From: Chloromonas sp. AAM2
Lineage: Eukaryota > Chlorophyta > Chlorophyceae > Chlamydomonadales > Chlamydomonadaceae
Length of the DNA: 17,233 nucleotides
Reading direction: 5' to 3'
Assembly: GCA_004335635.1 (NCBI GenBank)
Contig: QAXH01004109.1
Location: 1 to 17,233 of the forward strand
Shown: one piece after another, positions 1-10,323 of the stretch
Layout: each line of letters opens with the position of its first letter
Position numbering within the stretch: the stretch's first letter is position 1
Position numbers and translations under genes: made by a program
Notes under the pieces: generated by a model
Database searches by the model: none
Told to the model about the DNA's origin: nothing
What the model saw: the letters and a program-made list of their open reading frames with translations, nothing else

Positions 1-35
1 TATGTTGGCCGCAGCTGCACCACACATCAACAGCA

Positions 36-744
36 TGCGCGCCGCTGCTGGCAAGGCTACATCCCGCTGATCTCTTGACTACAAGTTGTCGAAGTCATCC
101 ACAGCTCGTGCCTGCCCAAAGGCTCTGCTGCTCGGACTGCCATGTCAGTAATCATCTTGGATAGCTTTTTGAATTAATGATAACGCCTTCTCTTGCTCTC
201 TCAGCCTGTAAGCTGATGCCCACGTGGCAAGTGAGAACAGAGACGCTCCCCAGCAGCATCTAACAAACAATGGCATTATTTACAGCACGTCCAATCCAAA
301 CTGGAGGGAAAACAACCGTGGACTGTAACACGCAGACAATTCTTCTGCTGTTTGCAACATCATCACATGCACCACGTGGCAGTGTGGATGGATTGCCAGT
401 CCAACAGTGGCGGAGTGGGCCCGGCACATGGCGCCACCAGTGTATACAGCCTCAGACACGTGGCATAACCGCCTGTCTGTAGACCTTGACACGTGCGCAG
501 ATGGACCAGACCCCCTCCCCCACAGTAACCACCACTTCTCACAAGAAACAAATGAAAGAACAGCCGAGTGGCCTGCAATGGATTGAGACACGGGTGTGCT
601 GGCAGGTGTTAGTCGCTGGATGATTCAAAGCAAGGCAGCACAGCCAGTATGGCGCTTAGACAGTGCAGACATCTGCTCTGGCTTGACATGACCAGGCAAT
701 GAGAAAGCCGTCTAGCTAGATTGGCCCGATTGCTGCCTGTAGCA
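36..744 (+). repeat. Left arm of ~0.7 kb inverted repeat
   Basis: Reads from TGCGCGCCGCTGCTGGCA at 36 through to CTGTAGCAT near 744 and matches the reverse complement of the right end of the window almost throughout. In a 70-codon stretch starting at 270 only three residues differ between copies. Differences from the right arm include a 9-10 bp palindromic insertion (TCTAGCTAGA at 711-720) and several CACGTG losses or gains. Similarity stops around 744. The first 35 bases have no partner here because the right copy runs off the window end. Confidence 0.93.
656..744 (-). pseudogene. Truncated C-terminal fragment of the repeat-associated protein
   Basis: On the minus strand this segment encodes FLIAWSCQARADVCTV followed by a TAA at 658-656, matching the end of the 16611 frame on the other arm. 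An inserted 9 bp at 711-719 adds an in-frame TAG just upstream, and similarity to the right copy ends near 744. This copy therefore lacks almost the whole coding region and is a dead fragment. Confidence 0.65.
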
Positions 745-807
745 TATCTCAGTCCTAGCGACCTGAGCCTGCCAGCGCACCCGTGTCGGACTGAAGCCCC
801 AGTCTAC

Positions 808-962
808 GCCAACAAGGCATGCACACAAACACACCTGGGCAATCATGCTACAAATTGATGCCTGCTGGACAGTTGCACAGAGCCCATGCCAAGAAGACAT
901 GCGTACAAACACACCCTAGGCAATCGTGTCCATACTGATGCCCACTGGACAGTTGCACATCA
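808..962. repeat. Two-copy tandem duplication, ~80 bp unit
   Basis: Copy 1 (about 808-887) and copy 2 (about 888-962) share GCCAA-AAG-CATGC, ACAAACACACC, GGCAATC, TGATGCC and CTGGACAGTTGCACA in order. It lies just inside the point where the left inverted-repeat arm ends. Confidence 0.8.
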
Positions 963-1660
963 TCCTGGCCAGAAATAGTGACAGCAGCAGTGGTGGCTGC
1001 CTAGCACTCTCAATGAACTGTGCATCAAGTTGAAACCTTTGGAGCTGATGGAATACCGGCCAAGCAACCCTTGCAATGGCCCTCCAAACTTGTAGCATGC
1101 AACCAAAAGATCGACGCATGAACAGGAGAGACAGAGTGCACAGCTTGATTGAGAAATGCGCAAGGCACTCAGCTCAGAGGCCAGGACAGTGAGGGCATCC
1201 CCTGTGGAGCAGTAAGGAGCAGTGTTCAAATCCGTGTGCTGAACATGTGCATGTGTATAGATTGGGGCAGTCAAGCACGCACACATGCCATACCTTCACG
1301 ACCCCTCACATGCTGTGCTTGAATCGTAATGCACACCGCTATGTCACTCTCACCCCAGGCCTGCCAGAGGACAATGGAAGGATAAGAGCACGTAGCCGAC
1401 CAGCTTGTTGCTAGCTACGTTCCCTCATCCCGCCTGTCTCCAAAACAATAGGCAGCACAAACAGCGGAGCACCTCTTCCCAAGGTGCCATCAGCCATGCA
1501 CCTGGCTGTCTCGTGTGTTGGTCCTGGCAGAAGTTGCACACATAGCCCTTGTCGTTCACAATGAGAGACTCCGTTCATCTCGAAGCCTTTAACCCCCAGC
1601 CATTCTGGCAAGGGCTGCAAACGTACCAACCTGCCCTTCGGATAAGAGACTATGGTCTAC
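963..1660. other. Region downstream of XPO1 (3' UTR and intergenic)
   Basis: No convincing gene on either strand. It must contain the XPO1 3' UTR and poly(A) site, read on the minus strand below 1661. I did not spot AATAAA or the green-algal TGTAA signal in the minus orientation here, so the cleavage site cannot be placed. Confidence 0.5.
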
Positions 1661-4600
1661 TTAGGCGTCTGCCATTTCGTCGGGAGTGGCAATGAGTGCA
1701 GGGATGAGGCCGGGCACTGCGGCCTGGCGCTGGGACTCCAGGGCCTTGCCGGCTGCCAGCTCCTTTTCCACCTCCTCGGCAAACAAGTCCGCGTTGTCCT
1801 GTGGACACAGCGAGAGTTGAGAAATTTTGAATCAGTAGTATATGATTGGGGCAATAGTCGATTGGGATATAGACCAGTGTTGGTAGATGTGAACACGGAA
1901 AGAAGATGTAAAACAGCGTGCCACCATAACCATTGATCTCCTTGTCTCTCGCCCAGGGGAGACGGTTGGGTGTGGGCGTCCATTGTGCTATACAAATGCT
2001 ATACAAATTTGTATGGTGTCATGCAGACATACCGCTTCAGAAAGTCTGGCCTTGGCTGTCGCCAAACAAGTGCTGCACGCATGACCTGCTGTTTGCTGCC
2101 CTAATGGACCGTTGGCAAAGTGCAGGGAAAGCAGGGACGGATTGTGCTGCTGTTGCCCAAGGTAACTCCACGTGTGGCCATGAACGACTCGCCTTGTCAG
2201 CGAACTGCTTGGTCTGCACCAGGAAGTCACGCAGGTGGTGCTTGAAGGCTGCAAACTCCTTGTGGTCAAACATGCCCGCCACACAAGCAGCGACCTGCAA
2301 ATGGCACAGCACAGGATAAGAAATGTTATAGGCCGCGGAAAATTCCAGATACAGCACCCATTATTAAGACGTAGTGGACAAGGGTATCACAAGGCCTGCC
2401 TGCCTGAGTTGTAATACAGAGCGTGTCACGGCTAAGCTCAGCTTCACTCCAGTAATCTGTGGTAATCATCAACCACGCAAGGGTCTACATGCTGCATCAA
2501 AACCCCCTTGATCCTTGTGCATCCTGTGTCAAGCCTCGCCCAGTGCAATAGATTGCAGCTCGCTGGCAGCATCAACAGAACTGCAGTTGTCCGCCAAGCC
2601 AGCTGTGGACGTGAGAGTGTTGAGCTTGGCAGCAGCTGATGGCTTGTTGGCAGCCGCTTGCATGCCTGCGGCTGGGCCGACCCGCATGGTCTTCGCCTCC
2701 TTGACAAACCGGCTGAAGATCAAGCGGCAGAACGGCAGCAAGTCCCTGTACAGAAGACCCTTCACCACACACTGCACCTGCCACTTTAGCAGCTGGACAT
2801 CTGGGAAGACTGTGCTGCTGCCAGACGCAAGCTGCTGAGGCGGCAGATACAGTATCTGCTCAGCGGGTGCACTGTCCAAGTACTTGCGGCTGTCCTCCAG
2901 CTTGGTCTTCAGCCGCTTTGTCAAGGAGGTGAGGACCATGCAGGGTGGCATAGCCTCGGGCATGCAGGAAGCTGTCAACAAGCCATCAGCTGCTGCCAAC
3001 GTCAACGCTTTGAATCCGCAGCTGACTTGAGAGACAACTTCACCTTTGTTGGAGCCGCCAACGAGCCGCAAGCCCCACTGTCAGCTCCTGTTTTGCCCCT
3101 CCTTGGTAGTTACCATTCCTTTGCCCTCAATCCTCTTGCTTTCTGTGCAACGTTTCGCCCTCACTACTTGTACTTGTTTCGCCCTCATAAGTAAAAGTAC
3201 AATGTCACCATTGTCAGCTGCTCCCCTACCTGCGGTGGGGACAAGTTGGGGAAGGACGTTGTCAGCATGGTTGTCACGTGCTCCCTGACAAACGCTGCAT
3301 TGTTGGGGTAGGCTGCCGGCCCCTTGGCTGTCACGTCCCACAAGGGGGCGTTGATGGCGCCTGGCACCTCCACAACGTTAAACAGGTGGTGCAGGATGTG
3401 CGCGTGCAGCTTGAACCCGGGCTTGTGAAACGAGTCTGCAGGCAATCGCGACACACAAAGCTCTGTATTGTGGACTTGGGGAAGAAGCTGGGACTTGGGG
3501 ACGTGCTTGTTTTGGGGGGTCCGCGCGTGGATTGTTGGGTCTGCAGCACTGTGGGTTTAACAGCGGCGTAAACACATGACGCACTGAAATGATGACCAAG
3601 TTGTGGATATGCAGTGCGCATCAGGACAATGCTGCAGGATGCTTCAACCCAGGCTGAATCGGGAGCAGCACAGCAAAGCGCACTTCCAAACATGTGGCCA
3701 AAAGGAGCGTGCACGAAAGCTAAATGATTTAAGGAATGGCATGTGAACAACCACAAAGCATGTCGCTGCGTGCTTACCTGTCATGACAGCGAAGATTTCC
3801 TGCAGGAGCTGGAGGTAGTAGGTCTGGTAGAACTGCGTTGCGAACTGGCTCATGCTGAACTGCTGGAGCAAATCCTGCGCCATCAACAAGAGACATAAGG
3901 AAAAGCCGACCGTATTGATTGACCCGACTCAATGTGTTATGCATGCTGCAGCTGTACTTGTGACAACTGTGGACGATGGCAGAGCCACACAGCAGTCACA
4001 ATGCGTGCTGTGGCCAGGTTGCATGTGCCTCATGACAATATCCTGATGCGTCTGTAATAGTGGCCCAGTTGCAACTGGCCAACTTTGTTTGGTTGAACAA
4101 GTTGTGGACCCTTGTGCTGTCATGCTGTCAGGCGACTTGCCTGCAGCAGGTTGAGACCGGTCTCCGCCACATTGCGCTCCGTGTGCCTGAAGGCCCACAC
4201 AATGGAGTCGATGACCAGCTTGAGCTGCCCGGGGTTGAACAGGAGGAGCGTGCTGCAAGGCGTTCAGCAATGCACAGCATGGTACTCATGCAGAACGAGA
4301 GAACCGGATATGCTGGATTAGCTACTTGATTCTGCCAGGCATGATCTGTGCTTCACATTTGGGTACCCTGCTAGCAGCCTTGCAGCTGTTTTTGCCAAGC
4401 ATGTGCGTAATTGGATGCAATTGCGCGTGTTCCAGCTGCAACCCCAGCGTGTGCACAACTTGCTTGCAGTGTGTTGTGCTGTGTGGATTTGGCGACTGCC
4501 GCTGCAGGTACCTAGGATGTCATCCACACCAGAAATAGCCACTCACCGGAAACAGTGGTTGACAATGGCATGCAGCAGAGCAAAGAACTGAAGCCTGTGC

Positions 4601-5668
4601 TCTGGGTAGTCCTCGAAGTTGCGAGTGATCATCTGCAACACAAGCCATCAACAATCCAGTCAAGCGGTACGTCAAGTGGTACGGCATACAACGTGACTTG
4701 CACTGAAGCCTTTGGTCAGGTCTTGCTAATTGCTGATGGAAGGCACAATGTGCCAGAAAGCCAGAAACAATCACCACTGATGCAGAAAGCTCTATCCTGA
4801 AACACACAGCTGCCTAGATCGGCTGCGCATCTTGCTCCCCACCTGAAGCGTGACCTCAAACACAGCCTCGAAGACACGTGGCACCTCGTTCTCAATCAAG
4901 GCCTTGAGCTTGTTGATGATGGCAGCGAACATGCTCAGCACCTCAGCGTCCCTGCAGACAACACAGCGTGCATGTCTTGCTTCTCTTATTCATGCATCTT
5001 AAACTTGAACAGCTCATGCATTGATACTCCAGCCTTGCACCAGCTCATGCGCCAGAAGCACCAGCTGAGGCCTCTTTCCCTGACCCAAACGACCCACCTT
5101 GCATCTGGCACTGCTCTTGCGTAGTCTCCCAGGATGGGGTCCATCATTGCTGGCACGTAGGTGGTGGCAATGGCGGTGGAATCCTCGCTCTTCTCGCAGA
5201 ACGTCTCGATCAAGCGCAGCGCAACCTTCTTGACACTGCAAGACGCCATTGAATACATATGCATGATCAGATTACTCTTCCAGTTCCAGTGGGTGCGTTT
5301 GGTTGTGCAGATGTATTTGAAACATATCTGCAATGAAGCGTACATTAACAAGTTCAGTTCCAGTGAGTGATGCAATCTTGTGGTCTGCGCACATGTCCCT
5401 GGGCTGGACATGCCCTGCATGCCTTACCTGCGCATGTACTTGACGATCTGTGACCGTGCTGCATACGGCCCTCCCTCAGCAATTGCCTTGCTGATGAGCT
5501 CACTGTACAACTTGTACACCTGCAAGCACGTTGCAAGCACGTGTGCAATGCAAGCACCATTGCGAACAACAAACGCTACGTTGGGCGGCAGAAGCCATTT
5601 GCACATCTGCTGAACACGACGTGTCATGACCGCCGGTGACATTGACAGAGGTGCGTGTCCGCTTGCAG

Positions 5669-5712
<44 letters not shown>

Positions 5713-8700
5713 GTGCGTCCCCACTCTGTGTTTGCACACACTCCAAATTGGGTGGCAAGGCTACACTGAACATTGCATGTGCTTGACTCTTCTTGATGCA
5801 GGCAGCTCCCAAGCGCCTAGACTGTTTGGTCTGCGGCACTGCACGCTGCAAAATCACATTAAGCAAATGATGATGACAAGCCGTGTGTGGCCCTACACAA
5901 TGCTTATGTACACGCCTGATTCAGTGTGTGCCAAGAGAGCTGGTCTCACCTGGAGCATGTCCTGGAAGATGAAGTTGAACTGCGTGCTGAAGGGCTGCCC
6001 CAGGCTGGTGCTCACGCTCACGTTGGTCTGGAGCACGTTCTGGATGCTCTTCATCACCTCCTGCATGTAGGCAGCAGGGCGTGGATGACTTACATAGGCA
6101 GTTTAGTACGTGGGCAGCAGGGCACGCATGATTTCATCTGACGCGCGTGCTGTGCAAGCTTAACATTTAGTTGTGGTGCTGTGCACTGGCACTCAGATTG
6201 TGATTTGCATGACTGTTGCTGGGAGCCGCCCGATGATAAACCATGCATTTTGTCACGAGTCCAGGTAACTGGTGTCGGGTAACTTTAATGTGTCAGGAGA
6301 TGGAAAAATGCTACGCATAAGTGGTGCCTTGGCTGGATGAAAAGGAGGAAGTGCGGCATCACGAATGATGCGTTCTTCAAGACCAGACAGGATGCATACC
6401 CACCGTTTGTTTCAGAATCTCTGGGTTGGCATGCGCTTGTGCTAGGATCTGCTGCCATGTGGTGTTGGGTGGTGCCATCAGCCGCATCTGCACACCAAAC
6501 ACAGTACACTACATAAAATTCACCTGCCACGTTCCAATGCGTCTCGTCACAACCTGGGTGTCGCAGATGCCTAAGCGGCAGTATTCTGCTCTCTTGCTAC
6601 TGGCACAAGCTGCAGCTTGATGTAGCACGCAGCTTATACGCTGTGAAGGATTGACTGTTAATACAGCAATTGTGCCAGACTGTTAGATGACATTCATGCA
6701 ATTGCTTCCATTCGTTGATATGCATTAGGTATGTGTGCAGGTCCTGCTTTCAATGAGGATTTCCCACAAACACTAAGTAGCATCTGCCTCCAGGCCTTCC
6801 TGACACAGCGATAATCCCTGACATGCGTCCACCCATTCTGAATGGAAGCTCCCGGAAAACAATCATTGCAAGGCCCTTCAAGTTCGCCATCTCACTGACC
6901 AGGTACTCATCACGCTTCAATGGTTCGCTCTCCGCGCCGATCATGAGCCCCACTGCCTCATAGAAGGTGTGGATCTGCAGGTCAACGCAATTTGTTGGCA
7001 TCCAGGCGGTTGTGAAACCCTTTTTGCGACTGTTTTCGGAAATGTTCGCAAGCACCACGTTTTTAAAAAGTTGTTGTAAGTGTTTGGGAGGATTGTCAGT
7101 GAACGAGGCCCAGGCTGGAGGGTCTCAGCCTATGTCGCCCGCGGCACTGGCCAACCCATGCCCATGCACACATGATGGACTCTAGTTGCCTGCTCTCATG
7201 CTGACTGAGCACAATATCGGCAATGTTGTATCAAGCCATCACTGCAGCCTCACTGGCGTGACCGACTTGCATGTGCAAGTACCAAGCACTCAAACTCAAA
7301 AAACCGTTCTGATCGTTGACTTGCGCCACCATCATGCACATCCTCGCCCACCTGGTGCGGCTGCAAGTCGTTGATGGTCTCTGACAGCATTGTGAGCAGC
7401 TCGGAGATGAAGGGCTCGCGCTCTTGCAGCTGGAGCACCACGAACTTGCGCCGGCACTTGCTGCAGATCTTGAGGAACGTGTCGCATGCCATGTCCTGTA
7501 TAGCATCAGCAGGATCAAACGCCTGCAGAAGGCTGCTGATTGCGCAAGCAATTCAACAGTCACTGTAAAGACTGGCTGGTTCCCACCCCTTGTTCAACCT
7601 GCAGAACATTATCCACCCAAAAATGGGAGAAGCAGGACCAAAAACCGGCGATGCCACATAACTTCTACTTCAAAACAAAAAGCCCTGTACAAGCATGCGC
7701 TGTTGACCAGCCGCCCGTCCTGGACACCATTATCAATTCTTACTGCAGATCTGCCAGGATGGCAGAGGAGGTCAGAATATTATGTGTGTGACTTTACTGC
7801 CCACCTGCACTCCTGGATGGACTTCGTGCATGAACTCAAAGAGCTTGTTGACCACCGTCTTGAGGAACTTCCAGTGGGCTCTCAGAAACCGGGGATACTG
7901 ACCCACAACGTACCTGCGAGGCACAGCCATGGTAATGATGCAAGGATGATTCTGCTCATGGTGATGTGTGCCCACAGTAAGCACTTGCGGACTGCCACAA
8001 GGCAGCAAGTTCCACAAGTCGCTGATGAGATTATAAGCCGGTTTGATTTGGTAGGCATGCTGTTGCCACAACATGTGATGCAAGGCTTTGGCGAGCGGCA
8101 ATGAAGGCAAAATCTAATAGCGACGTATCTTAGGATACATGAAGGCAGCAATTTATGAAGGGCTGCACTGCATATCGCATTGCAGGCATGGCCTCATTAC
8201 TCCAGCAACGCAGCTTGCTGAAGCATTCGACCAATAAAAAAACCGTGCACAGAAGCCTGCCTGGCACAACGGCTAGCGTCCCACACACACCAGCTGCCTG
8301 AGCCTTGCTTACATGATATTGGACGCGATGACGGCTTTGTTGTCCTTGCCACGTGTCACCTCGCACAGGTTCAGCAAGTCCCTGCAGCCAAAGACAGGAC
8401 AAGATGATCGTTGCCAGCACTGGGGAATGCTCTGCAGACACACTGCACTGCAGACACACTGCAGTGGCAAAACATGCAGTCAAATGTAGCTCAGACAAAC
8501 AGCTCAAACGGCTGGTTCACGCGCTGCTGACGCTGTGCAGCCATTGTATGAAATAGTTCAGATGGTTGGTGCATGCACGAAGTAGGACATGCACAAGATT
8601 GATTCTGCCTGCAGCGCAGTCAAACGCAGCTGGTCAACGGATGGTGCATGCTCGGCCGAAGCTGTGACCCCATAATGAAATGAAAATCAACGAAATACAG

Positions 8701-10273
8701 ATCAGGTGCATGCAGGACAGACAGAAAACAAGGCATGCAGGACAGACAAAAGATAAGGCATAACTGATGATACTGAGCAGCAGTTGGACAGTCAAGCGTA
8801 CCTGATAACAGTGACAAGGAACCTGTTCTCTTGCTCCTCCTGCATGCTTCCGCTGATGGACCCAATGGCCCAGCAGAGCGTGTTGAGCCCCTGCCATGTC
8901 CACTTGCCAGTGGACAGCTGAAGCTGCAGACAAGCAAGCACAAGTGAAGCAGCAAATCAAAGTAAGGTAGCATGATGCAGGCCCAGCTTTGCCTCTATGC
9001 AGAAGCACAACACTGCTTGTTGCCATGATCAGAAGGCTGACTTACAACCAAGCTGATGCAAATGCAGAGATGACAAGGCGATGCAGAGCATGCTGCCTTG
9101 GGCGATCTAGATCCCTGGACTGATCTTGGCAGTCGTCAGCACTAAATTGACGTTAAGACTGTTGTCCAGCTGCCCATGTCAAGAGGTCGAATTGCGTAAC
9201 TCCGTATGTCAACAGCCACAAGCCTGTCTCCAAGCAGCATGCCAAACTGCTTACCTGTACTGCGGACAACATTTGTGCTAGTATCAAGCACGCCTCACAT
9301 GACAACCAACCTGCTTACCTGCAGCCTAAGCTTATCCAACATCTGGTTCTCCGTGTCCTCATAGTCCAGATGACACAAGTACACGAGCGTCTCGCGCATG
9401 GTCTTGTACTGCTGCAGCACGTCGTTGTCCTTCATGGTCTCACGCACAATGTTGCCGTTCTCATCCTCCACCACAATCACCTGCACACCGGGAGCGCACA
9501 CCACAATCAATCTAGTTGCGTGAAGGGAAGAATGCAACATGATGGCAGGGCCTGAACTCTTGTGTGCCAAGCAACATGCGTCGCCCCAGTCACCCTGCTA
9601 GAGCAGACCAGGTGCAAGCAAGGCTGAACAAAGCAACTGCTTTGTGGTGAAACGAACATGAAGATGGTTCGTTCTGCTGACGCATAACTTTGCTCATTGC
9701 TGGTGCCATTGGCAAGGTTACTTGAACAGATCAAGGTACCGCCCACAATCACGGCACAACCTTACGCCCACACCCACGCACCTCCTCTGGCTTGGCCATG
9801 CGACAGATCATCAGCTGCCGCAGCTTTGACAGTGTGGATGAGTAGAGCGCCTTGCGTCTAGGTGGGCCGGTGGGCGTCACAGCGGCAAAGGAAAAGCTGA
9901 CGTTGGGATCCTGTGCCCACATGCAACACACAACGAATCAAGGACCAACAAATCTTGCCAAAGCTGTCGTGTGTAGATAACCTCTCTTGTTAACAAGCAC
10001 TTGCCAAGGTGTGGCTTGCCTGCCTAAAGGTTGCTGCCAGTTCTGTCACTCGGTGTCTAATGCGCCAGCTGTCCGTGAACATCCTGTGTCAAGATGACTG
10101 GGACAACACTCACCATGCATGCAGAGGAGTAGACATCAGGCACAAAGAAGTTCCAGTAGTCAAGGCAGGTCTTGAACACTTCCACATTCTGCAATGATTA
10201 CCAGCACATTACTGTTAGCCACCATCGCCAGTGGCCATGAAGTCCAGGTGGTACAGAAAGCATGGCATAGCAC

Positions 10274-10323
<50 letters not shown>

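Larger units (their letters stand above)
1661..4632 (-). other. XPO1: XPO1 exons 21-26: C-terminal domain, residues 829-1074
   Basis: Exon 21 has [19 protein letters not shown], exon 22 [18 protein letters not shown], exon 23 [17 protein letters not shown], and exon 24 [18 protein letters not shown] and [13 protein letters not shown]. Exon 25 (34 aa) contains [15 protein letters not shown]. The last exon (45 aa plus stop) has [16 protein letters not shown] and ends [18 protein letters not shown], the acidic C-terminal tail typical of exportin-1. Introns 22 and 25 in this block use GC donors. Intron 24 is the longest of the gene (935 nt) and contains a foldback. Confidence 0.92.
7805..9480 (-). 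other. XPO1: XPO1 exons 10-13: HEAT9 loop and NES-binding groove, residues 426-577
   Basis: Exon 10 (54 aa) opens with [18 protein letters not shown], the acidic HEAT9 loop that in characterised exportins couples Ran binding to cargo release. Exon 11 contains [15 protein letters not shown] and ENRFLVTVI. Exon 12 encodes [20 protein letters not shown]; its cysteine is residue 524 of this model and aligns with human Cys528 in the NES groove. Exon 13 gives [18 protein letters not shown] and [13 protein letters not shown]. Intron 10 has two possible acceptors 6 nt apart (exon start 8923 or 8917); 8917 fits the family alignment without an insertion. Confidence 0.92.

Noticed and set aside
1411..2006. 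Minus-strand open frames around the XPO1 last exon in other frames
   Set aside because: They are shadows of exon 26 (1798-1661) and its flanking intron and 3' UTR.
2529..3071. 180-codon minus-strand open frame as an exon or gene inside XPO1
   Set aside because: It reads through both arms of the intron 24 foldback, and including it would break the gap-free exon 24 to exon 25 junction.
5424..5741. Thr-His or Cys-Val repeat proteins near 5640-5740 and 10215-10520
   Set aside because: They are translations of GT microsatellites. Only the XPO1 exon parts within them are real.
7424..8104. 226-codon plus-strand open frame
   Set aside because: It lies antisense to XPO1 exons 13 and 14, which align cleanly to the family; its sequence is low-information and crosses introns.
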